NCBI GenBank assembly: GCA_003349885.1
Contig: QFXC01000008.1
Span: 186,001-250,000 of the forward strand
Length of the DNA: 64,000 bases
Direction of reading: 5' to 3'
Source: an endosymbiont of Galathealinum brachiosum
Lineage (GTDB): Bacteria > Pseudomonadota > Gammaproteobacteria > SZUA-229
Part shown: positions 18,148 to 29,300 of the stretch, one piece after another
How the letters are laid out: each line of letters begins with the position of its first letter
Numbering within the stretch: the first letter of the stretch is position 1
Position numbers and translations under genes: made by a program
Notes under the pieces: model-generated
Told to the model about the DNA's origin: nothing
The model's input: the letters and a program-made list of their open reading frames with translations, nothing else
Databases searched by the model: none

Positions 18148-20043
18148 TTAGCGAAAACTATACTGAAAGTCGAAGACTAATTTGAAACTATCATCTGGAG
18201 CGTTAATTTCAGTGTCTGTAAATTTTTCACTCAGGGGAAAAGCCAACTGAATATTTCCATGTATATTGTTGGTATAGCCGAATTGAAAGCCAAAACCAGC
18301 ATCTAATAACTGTCCTGTTTTGTCTTTTTCTGTATCAATTAATGAAATAACCTGTCCCCAGGCCGCATCCATAAAAACAAAAGGGCTGACTATATTACGT
18401 AAATTACTGACGCCTATTTTCATATCCATAAACCCGGGTGCATCAAAAATCCAGTCAACACCGCTATATACCGCATTATCAGAAGAAAACTGATTCACGG
18501 GGTAACCACGCACTCTAGATGGGCCAGCAAGTGAATACTGGTTAATTGAAGACAATGCAGAGCTGGCGTATTGCATTGAAGCACGATAAATAATTCGAGA
18601 ATTTGCATCAAAAAACGGGACTTTTACAAAAGTAAGAAGTGAATAGTTTAAGTTTAGAATATTATAACTTTCATCCTGACCGTCTTCGAAACCCTTTACA
18701 AAATCCCCTGAGACCAGTCTTACATCACCCTGATGCAGTATTTTACTCTCTTCATCTAATATGTCGTACCTGAAAACAAATGACAGGTTTTTAACGATAT
18801 CATCAAGTGACTCATCCCCCGGATCAACGTCACCAAGACGTGTTTGGGATTCAATGTCATCATAAATCAGATCACCATAATAACTTGCCGTACGAGATCG
18901 TTTAAAACTGTATGAGGCTGTAATATCGGATTGTATGGTTTTACCTATAATACCCAGACTATCAATTGTTTCAGAATTACCCGGCCCCAATACAAAGTCG
19001 TTTGATGATGCACCGATGCCCAGTTTAAACCTCGGGTTAAATACATAACTGCTATAACGAAACTGATAATAAGTAGTATTACTGGGTTTACCTGTTAATA
19101 AAGTAGAAACCTGTAGTTGATCACCATTACCCAGAGGATTATGTAATAACGCTTCACCGTATATTCGATAAAGCCCGGTCTGTTCAGAGCCATGATTATC
19201 AAAACGAAGATTAAGGTCGTAATTTTTTTCTGCTTTTACACCAATATTGAGTTTGGTATCACCCACCTGAGCACCAGGTTGAAAATAACCGGTTGAAACG
19301 ACACCGGGATAATCATTAATGAGATACAAATTTTCTTCAACAGCAGAGCTGGTAACGGGAGATGCAAGCATATCATCGAATACAGATGACAGGATCTCGC
19401 TTGAATATAACTCGTTATCGCGAACCTCAACCTCACCCAATGTGCCAAGTAATAAAGTAAGCGTCACTATGCCATCTCTAACTTCCTGTCGAGGTATATA
19501 AGCCTTGGCTAAAATAAAACCCCGTTCGCGATAAAACTGAGTAATTCTATCGGCGACCGTCTCTATTGTACCTAATGTTATGCCTCGATTAGAACGCTGC
19601 TCCCGTATCAACCAGACCAGTTTTTGAACCTCAAGATCAGAAACATGGCGTTCCATGGTTTCTTCTTCTATTTCTATTAAAAGATCAGAAACCTCTTCAA
19701 GTTCTTTCTTTGTATAACCGGACTTTTCAACCTTATATTCCTGCATTAACTCAGAACGAATACTTTCTATCAAACCATCGATATCTTTCTTTGTTATTCC
19801 AAGCTCAGGATATTCAACAATCCCCTGTAACTTGAACTTTAAAACATTTAAACGAGGCCCGGATTCAGGGTCAGGGTCACGATCTCGAACACTGGGAACA
19901 TCCAGGTCTTTAAGCATAGATTTACGCTCAAGCTCGGGCATTTCAGTAATATCGGGCATTTCGAGAAAACCAGCCCACGAACTAACCGGCAAACTAAAGA
20001 CCAGTATTAAAATGCAAAAATATGTTGTAACCCTGTTTAACAA
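18148..20043 (-). CDS. TpsB outer-membrane transporter (FhaC/ShlB family)
   Basis: The 631-residue protein has a signal peptide (cleavage after SSWA, about residue 24) and an unusually long charged helical linker (about 30-150). POTRA domains follow (R..GITLGTIE...TQFYRERGFILAKAYIP, then V.DG.VTL.LL.G), then a beta-barrel (about 270-631) with the conserved loop-6 VRGY motif at 511-514. It exports the giant adhesin encoded 275 bp upstream. The start is a TTG preceded by AGGG; a stop lies just upstream in frame and no ATG is available before the signal peptide. The last residue is Arg (YSFR), not the usual C-terminal aromatic, though Phe is penultimate. Confidence 0.92.
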   Translation of the reverse strand: MLNRVTTYFCILILVFSLPVSSWAGFLEMPDITEMPELERKSMLKDLDVPSVRDRDPDPESGPRLNVLKFKLQGIVEYPELGITKKDIDGLIESIRSELMQEYKVEKSGYTKKELEEVSDLLIEIEEETMERHVSDLEVQKLVWLIREQRSNRGITLGTIETVADRITQFYRERGFILAKAYIPRQEVRDGIVTLTLLLGTLGEVEVRDNELYSSEILSSVFDDMLASPVTSSAVEENLYLINDYPGVVSTGYFQPGAQVGDTKLNIGVKAEKNYDLNLRFDNHGSEQTGLYRIYGEALLHNPLGNGDQLQVSTLLTGKPSNTTYYQFRYSSYVFNPRFKLGIGASSNDFVLGPGNSETIDSLGIIGKTIQSDITASYSFKRSRTASYYGDLIYDDIESQTRLGDVDPGDESLDDIVKNLSFVFRYDILDEESKILHQGDVRLVSGDFVKGFEDGQDESYNILNLNYSLLTFVKVPFFDANSRIIYRASMQYASSALSSINQYSLAGPSRVRGYPVNQFSSDNAVYSGVDWIFDAPGFMDMKIGVSNLRNIVSPFVFMDAAWGQVISLIDTEKDKTGQLLDAGFGFQFGYTNNIHGNIQLAFPLSEKFTDTEINAPDDSFKLVFDFQYSFR

Positions 20044-20318
20044 GTTCAGCCCTGATTATGTTTTAATACCCGAAGCCTGTTTCGGGGTTAAATATTTTAT
20101 ATGTTATTGAATGCCTCTAAATTCCAGATACAAGCATTGGAATTGACAACAAAAAAACACGTCTTTCATTCTATTATAAATAAGTGTTATTAAACCCGGT
20201 CAAATAGTAAGTATTTTTAAGTTAGGTCCATTATTTCGCAGAATACACGAATCGACGAATTATACATGTTTAGAATTATTTAAAAAGTTAACAGAACACC
20301 TGTACTAAATAATATTTA

Positions 20319-23300
20319 CTACAGTCGATCATAATCTTCCAGTTCATCTTCAAACAACTGATCACGTGGCATACGAATTGATATTTCTTCCAGACTGTAG
20401 TTTTGCAGGTCTGTGAAAATTGCAGGATCAACATCACCCAGTGATTCAACTTCTACCTGTAACTCACCAGCGATTGCAGAAACAACACCAAGAGCACTAA
20501 CATCTATACCGGTTGAAATAAGATTATCCGGTGTCTCCGGGAAAAATATAAATGAGGTTCTTCGTGTATCAATAAGAACCGAACCATCTTTTGGCACATC
20601 AAGAACAATGGGTCTTGAGGTAATACCAAAGTCACCAGATAAACTGATAAAAGTTGCATTGAATGCAGTAATATCTGCATTGTCTCTATCGAGTAAACCA
20701 TTACCCAGGAAATCACCGGAGGTAGTCATAAATAATGTGCCTGAACTACGGTCAACCTCAACACTTCCCGAGTCAAATCTGTAATCATCATTAGAACCAA
20801 TATTGATCAAACCATTAACAACGGTATTTCTTAATTGGTGAATATCAACATCGCCATTTTGTTGAATTCTAATATCACCCGAACCCGTATTAAGTATATC
20901 CATATCAGTAACCTGTGTATTAAGGTCATTAACACCGCCCGTGCCACTGCCAACGCCACCTACAGACTCAATCGTTAACAGGTTACCAATATAATTAGTT
21001 GCTGCAGTATTTGCCCCTACTCGACCTGATGTTGACCTGACAGAAATATCACCATTTTGCGCATCTAAAGTTGTGATACTTATATCATTAACCGCTTCGT
21101 ACGTTATGCTCCCAGCTGTAGAAGTCGTAGTGCTTGATGAATTCGTTGAAATTGCACCACTTGAATTAAAGACAATATCAGACTGCGCGGTTACGGTACC
21201 ATTAAGCGCTAAATCTGCAGACGTTACATTTATGCCAGATGAACTCGTAAGATCTCCTGCAAAATTTGCATTGCCAGTTCCTGAATCAAATGTAATGCTA
21301 CCAGCAGTAATATCTGTAATTACCGATAACGCACCTGAAATAATATTCACAATCCCCGTTGCATTCATCTGACTAATTGTTAATGCGTTACCCGAGTTAT
21401 CAATCGTCACATCATTTGCATTTGTTACAAATAAATCTCTCAGGTTATTAACAAAATTACCCAGAGAAATATTCTGCGTAGCTGATGTCGCATCAATAGC
21501 ATTTAATGTTGTTATGTTACCGACATTAAACCCACCACCTTGAGTAAGCTCTCCCGCAGAGGTGATAGATAGATTATTGTTCACATCTAATGCCATCACA
21601 TTGGTTGCTAGCGTATTCTCAAGCGTAACGGAGTTTAAAGTTCCTGCTGATGCAAAACTTAAATCACCTGATAACTGATTACCAGATGTTATGTTCGTTA
21701 TTGAAATATCACTCGTATTAGCAGCACTGAAAAGTGCATTACCTGCAATAGTTAAATCACCACTATTAGTAATATTCCCAGCCTGAGCAGTAAATGAGGC
21801 TGCATTGCTGATACTGCTTGTTGTAAGATCAATCGCATCAGAATTAATCAGTGTTGCATTAACTGCATTAAAACCAACTGTATTTAAATTAACAATGCCA
21901 TCTAAAATAACATTTCCGGTAGTTGCATTAAATTGTGAATCGCCTGTTACGTTTATAGCAACGCCAGTTAGATCTCCAATACTACCACCCGCATTAACCG
22001 TTAAATCACCAGTAACAGTCGTAACATCACTCACAGCTGCCCCATTAAACTGAAGATTAGCTGTATCACCGAAGTTAACATCATTAATATCCGTAACAAC
22101 CACGTCGTTTGCTGCATTAACGATAAGGTCATTAAAATCATTACCCGCATTGTTTAACAGAACATCAAATAACTGACCTGAACTATTACTTGCATCCATT
22201 ACAGTTGTACCGGCTACCTGAAGGGCGCCCGAAGTATTAGTGATAACACCTCCTGCAAATACACCTATATGACCACCAATAATCATATCACCCAGATCAA
22301 CCGTTGAGTTGTTAACCAGTAACACGCTATCAAGCACACCTACACCTCCAGTTAACTCAAAACCAATACTGTTAAAATTATTTCCAGCGGCACTTAATAT
22401 ACTACTGCGCGAATCACTCACGCTAAATACTGACGAACCCGCGACCGTAATACCGGTTCCCGTTAAATCCTGTTCGATATCACCATCACCTGCTTCAAAG
22501 TCTCCCAGATTACGCTCATTACCCGGCAGGTTGTCACCAATAGCTGTCACTCTTAAATCACCACCAACAGTAGAACTACCCAGTGTTATCTTATTTTCAT
22601 CAGTAATCGTTACATTATTTAAACCGGTATTATTAATTAATACAAAACCGGAAAAATCATTCGCTGCTTCACTTAAATCAATTGAACCTGCACCTGCATT
22701 AAGTGTTACATCACCAGCAGTGCCATCGGCTAAACCAGTATCACTATCCTGTGTTAATGAAGTGCCGCTAACCTGTGAAATACCGACAGCATTAACAGTT
22801 AAACTGCCCTCACCTACACTGGTATTTCCGAAAACTATATTGTCAACATCTGTAATCGAAACATTGTTATTACCTGAATTATTTAATGAAACCGGCCCCG
22901 CAAACTGATTATTTTCAGCCAATGCAATTACACCGACACCCGCATTAAAAGCAACTGAACCAGCTAAACCTGTTACGGGTTGTGCCTGCGTAAAACTCGA
23001 TCCACCCAACTGTGTAACACCAACACTGGTGAGTTCAAATATTCCTACACCCATACTTATGTCGGCCAGCTGAATATCATTTACATCAACAATAGAAATA
23101 GAATTCGCATTAAGCACACTTAACTGATTAAAATCATTAGCTGCTGTATCAAGCGTTATAGATGCCGCTCCCGAATCTAAAACAGCACTATCTGAAACCA
23201 GCGTACCCGAGTCAGTAATATCACCAGTACTTGTTACTGTTAAAACAGTTGAGTTTATATTGCCTAAATTGGTATTAGCATTATTACCTAAATCAACGGT

Positions 23301-26300
23301 TCCATTTGTAGCTAAAAGATTGAGCCTGCCTGATAATGTGTTATTAACATTACTAATATCAATTCCACCATTAGTAGACGTTAAATTTAATAATGCGGAG
23401 CTTGATAAAGCATTTGTCTGCGTAATGTTATTGAGCACATCAATATTTAACGTCCCCGTATATTGAAGCCCGGCAAGTGCAAGGTCGTTATCTTCGACTA
23501 TATCAATGGTATTAGCAGATGCGTCACTATTGGTAATAAACAGATTAATTGCATTTGTTTGAAGTGGCGATGAAGTGGCTCTAACAGTATCAAGCGTTAA
23601 ATTATTTGCAGCAACTTTAAATGCATTATTGTTATCTACCGTTTCCGCACTTAATGTAACATCACTAGCTGTTGTTCCAATATTACCTGTAAGCGTTATA
23701 AGATCATTTAAGCCATCACCGGCTAAAACTTCAATATCCGTTTTATTTGTGTAATTCACAGTGATGAATGTTGTAGGCCCTGGAATTGTATCTGTTGCAT
23801 CAACAGTATAACTAGTCGAATCTAATGAAATTTCATCATTAAAAGCAGAACCATTTATAATCAGTGTATTCGCGGTTACATTATCAGTAACCGCGACAGC
23901 ATTAACATACGTAACATCAAAACTATTATTTAAGCCAGAAAGGTTTTCAAAACCATATGTCACTATTCCATTCGGCGCAGATGAAACATCAGGTGTAAAT
24001 ACTGCCCGATCAAATCCGGTGCTACCGGTAGCACTATCACGGAAGGTGACTGTGTCATTACCGCCTTCACCATCAAACATGGCAACACGGCCACTATTGG
24101 TTCCGTCAAACTCAACAATTAAAGAGTCTACTGATGCTCCAGCACCACCCTGTATACCAGTAACACTATTATTAAAATTGGTATCTTCTACTGAGCCTCC
24201 GGCTTCAACAATAAACTCATCTTCCAGGTTTCCACCTATTAAGATATTGAAATCGATAAATGAAAATGTAACCCCATCTGAATCTAGTACGGTACCATCA
24301 TTATTTCCAGAAATAGTCCAGGTATTATCAAGATCTTTTGCTCTTAATATACTGTCTGTATCATTGCCTCTAAAACCTTCAATATCATTAAAGCCAACAA
24401 CACCGTCACCTATATTGATATCAACACTTAACTGATTTGAAAGATCAATGGTGTCACCAATATTATGATCACCACCACTTAACGAAGTAACAATGCTCGA
24501 GTTATCTAAAACCCTGAATGAATCATCCTCAGTACCGCCAGTAACATTATCAAAATTAGTAAACTTTGTTATACCTTCCGTATCACTCGAGGGTATTCCA
24601 CCATCTATTAATAAAGAATCACCTACGGCTCCCTGATTTATACCATCAACTATCCATAGCTGATCAATATTAGCGCCAATGATTGTATTATGAACAGGAT
24701 CTGAAACAACAAGGTCAGTCCCTACAGTAACAACCGTTAAAACAGGGGCTGATATTGTTTCTATATTATTTACATCAAATTCAGAATTCCCAGTAAATGG
24801 TGCGCCTGTTGAAAGTGCTGAACCAAGATTTACTATTACACCATCATCAACTGTTTTGAAAGTAAGATCCAAAGTATCAATTCCGGCACCACCATCAATA
24901 GTTCCAGAAACGTTACCTGTATTTGAAACTATGAATTGATCAGCAGCAGAATTACCAATTAAATTTTCTACAAAGGAATATATGGCCGCTAAACCCGAAG
25001 TAGCATCGGTAACCAATCCGCCGTCTGTAGCATTAATTGTCCAGCTATTATCGCCAGCACTAGCGGTTAAATTATCGACACCCGCTCCACCATTTATAGA
25101 GCCTGTAAACTGATCTGTTGAAAGCGTAAATTGATCAGCACCATCATTACCAACCAGACTTTCCATTAACTGAAACTGAATCGTTCCTTTTACCGTGCCC
25201 GCACCCGAACCGGTAATATCCCACACGTTAGTATTTAAATTTGTACCAGCCTCTGTATCCAGACTAACAACATCAGTACCCGCAGCTCCACCAGAGAAAT
25301 TACCATTTGTTACCGCATCCGCAATATTAAACGTATCATCTGTTGCGCCACCATTTATCAACGTCATACCAGTGAAAGAAATTGCACTGTTTACATCGCC
25401 AGCATTATCACCGCTTATATTCCAGGTGTTTGCGACTAAAGATGGGCCTGTTAGTGTGTCATTGTTTCCGGTTAATAACTCGACATCACTAAATGTTGTT
25501 ACACCTGAAATATTAGTTACGTTTCCAGAAGTGTTACTAACAATTGACCAGTTAGTTGCAGAAGTTTGTTGATTTACTATTTCATCTATAACCGCATCCA
25601 CACCACCATTAATATCTGACACCACTCCATTTTGTCCAATATTAAAGGTATCAACATCTGACCCTCCAACTAAATTATAAAAATCAGTAAAGTTAGTAGA
25701 AGTATCGACAGTTCCAATACGTGTTGCCGTTATATCCCAATTATTAGCGGAATCTCCGCCACGAAGTGTATTAGAAGTGAAAATAGAATTAGCTGTTATA
25801 TCCGTTAAATTTATAACATCTATAAACCCATTAAGGTTAGAATCCCCTGCTGTTACACCACTAACACCAGCAACACCTTCAAGTTGAACGGTAACCGCCT
25901 TACCATTACCTGCTGTATAAATATTAAGTGTATTTGTGCCAGAGGCCCCACCATTAATTAATCCAGTAATATCACCCTGCGTTACGTTATCATCAATAAA
26001 GTTAAACGTATCATTACCAACTGAACCGGTTAAGTTATTAAAGCCGGAAAATTCCAACTGATCTATATCACCTTTATTCACAAAACCCGCATTAATATCT
26101 TCGATACTCCAGACATATGCGTCACCACCCGTACTATCACCAATTAACGTACTATTTGTTCCATTACCTGTTACTTTTTCAAAATTAGTTCGATTTCCGG
26201 CTATCCCAGAAGCGACATTAAAAGTAACAACGGCTAAATTAGATAAATCAATATCATCCGTACCATCACCGGCATCTACAGAACCATCTACATCAAAACC

Positions 26301-29300
26301 TCCATTAAAAGTAAAGGTATCATTTCCATCGCCGGCAGTAAGGTTCTCAATCCCTGTGAAATCGACACTTAATGTTATAGCTGCAGTATCGGATAAAGTT
26401 CCACCATTTTGACTATCAATCAACCAGGTTGTATTTACCCCATCTGGTCCAATTAACGTATCATATTGTGGCGCGCCTGCACTGGCACCACCATTTAAAG
26501 TTAAACCTGCTGCCGTATCAGTAATCACTGTAAATGTATCAGCACTTGTTCCGCCTGTTAATTCTTCAAACTCACTAAAAATAGTAACACCATCAGTTGC
26601 TGTTGCCGCATCCACTAAAAGACTGGTATCACCGACAGATCCTGAGCCACTTCCATTAATGAACCAGTTTGAATCTGCATCTACACCTAACAATACATCC
26701 GTTGCAGTATTAGAATTATTGCCTGTAATTGTCTCGATATTATCTATTTCTAAAACGCCATTACCAGTCTGATCAGCTACACCGGCTATTTGAACTGTTG
26801 TGCCGATAGAGCCACCAGAAAATAAAGTAAGGACATCTAACCCGGTACCACCATCAATCAAACCATCAATGGTTCCCGTACTGGAACTAAATGTAAATGT
26901 ATCAACACCCGATAAACCAATTAAATTTTCAAAATCATCAAAATGTAGTGTTGAATTTAAATCTCCTATATCAGCACCCGTTATATCCCAGTCATTATTG
27001 ATATCTGCAGCATTTAAGGTGTCTATACCTGCACTACCCGTAACATCCACCTGACTTGTAAATGCAGTTGTGTGATTAATATTTAAGATCGCAGAAGATG
27101 TACTAACAAGAGATAACTGAGCCGTCTTAGTAACACCAGCTTGAACTACGCCAGCATTTACAGCATCACCATTTACTACATTAATATCACCATTTAAGGT
27201 TACGACTGGCGCTACTGTCGGCCCCGTAAGCTCAGTTGCCGTAATTGAAACATCTCCCGCCACACCACCCGCAAAAGTAGGTGTACCCGCAGAGAAAGTG
27301 GCACTACTACCGTGTGCATCAATAGCACCTAGAGTAATATTATTTGCTGCAAGCGTTACATTACCACCAGCCAAACCTGCCGTATCTACAGGTACGTTAG
27401 CACCAAAGGTAGTAATATCACCCGTACTGATACTTGTATCAGAGTTAATAGTTACTTCAGCAGTAGTCGTTGTTAGCGCATTTGTACTAGAGCCGCTTGT
27501 ATTAATATCTCCGGAGGCAAAGCTATTTGAAGCGGTTACATTAAGTGACTGAGCGGTAATGGCATTAACACCCACATTAATATCACCCGTAGAAGTAATC
27601 GAAATATCACCTAAAATAACGCCTCCACCTACGGCACCAATCGCAACATTACCAGCTGTGATTGCTAAAGACTGTTCACGAGATGTATTTCCATTAACAA
27701 AACCTTGAAACGTTAATGAACCTGTACCTGTATTAATTGTATTGGTTGTCAGATTTCCAGCTGCTATTGTCGATTGCAAAACAACAGGCGCATTAAATGT
27801 TGCAGCACCATCTGAAGTAGAAACATCACCGTTTAAATTAATTGCAGTTGCATTAACTGTGAAGTCAGAATCATTGATACCGATATTAGCATTAGTAATT
27901 GCAATATCATTTACATCGGTAATGATAACAGCGGTAGAAGTTACATCCGTACCTGATGTAACTATATCAACACTTCCTTTAAAATCATTTGTTACGTTTG
28001 TTAAATTTATATGACCATTTGTACTATTTAATGATGTAAGACCTGAAACATCCAACCCATTGCCAGTATTTATCTGCGTAATACTTCCATCATCAGCAGT
28101 AACTGTAAACCCATTACCAATAGTAGATTCACCTAGTTGTATAGAATCAGCATCACGTAATGTTACTGTTTGAGCAGATGATAAAACGGCTCCATTAAAA
28201 TCATTTCCACTATTTCCAAAATTTATAATACCAGCTGTTGCATTTGCAATGAGAGTAGATAAACCTGTAACATCAACCGACTTCCCAGAAACCTGATTTA
28301 TCGAACCATTTGAATCTGTTGCAGTTACCGTTAAGTCATTACCAACTGTTGTGTTATTAAAAGTAACATTTGGTGCTAAAAGCGTTAAATCATTTGTGAA
28401 AGCAATATTGTCCTGTAATGTAAAATCTGTAATATCTGTAAGAGATAAATCGGCTATATCACCTGCGTTAGACGTTGAAAAAGTAGGATCATTGGTAAAG
28501 CTGTTACCAGCGTTGCTCAAATCAATTGACTGACCGCTTACTACTGTTATTCCAGTTGATGCACCTGCAACGGTTAATGCACCCGGGTTAGTAATAACAT
28601 TAGCAGCTGTGACTGTTCCATTTGCTGTTAATAATAGAGCATCACGCACATCACCCTGAATAGCCAAACCATCTGTATTATCAACAATAACAACATCATC
28701 AGCATTTACGATATCAATTGAAACATAATCAGCATTTGTAGAATCAAGTTGTATATCTACATTATTATTAACACTAGTAGTATTACGTGCAGTTAATGAC
28801 GTTAAACCATCAACTGAAATAACAGCATCAGTCAGGTCCTGTATTGCAGTTGTATTACTAGTGCTGGTAATACCCGCTACAATTGTTAAGTCATTTGTAA
28901 CATTTGTAGTAGATAAACGTATTCTTCCTGTTTCGTGTAAAACTACATCGTTAGCATCAAGTTGAACAGAGTAAAAATCATTAGCATTTGAATCTAATGT
29001 AATTATATCATCGGTTGCAATTAGATCTGCAAACCCACCATTACCCATATCAATAGACGTTCCAGATGCCTGAGTTATATCACTACCTGTTCCAACCGCT
29101 CTTAGCCTTATTGAAGCGCCTGATGTATCTGTAACTGAGATGTTACCCACTTCTAGATCTCGATTATTACTAAGCCGAAAAGAGTCGGCTGCAGTTGAGG
29201 TTGATACAGTTCCAGTAAACTCATTAGTAACATCTTCCAATGCTATATCATTACTAGTAGCTGTAAAAACAGAGGTGCCAGTAACTACCAACGCTCCAGA

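Noticed and set aside
20319..21500. Possible contact-dependent toxin at the adhesin C-terminus
   Set aside because: I looked for a VENN motif or distinct toxin and immunity gene and found none; the C-terminus continues adhesin-like sequence, and the next gene is tpsB.
22309..22908. Long open frames on the plus strand inside the adhesin gene
   Set aside because: They are antisense to a continuous 3875-codon frame with strong repeat structure. Their Ser/Pro/Val/Leu composition is what the complementary strand of Thr/Asn/Gly-rich codons gives, and they lack ribosome binding sites.
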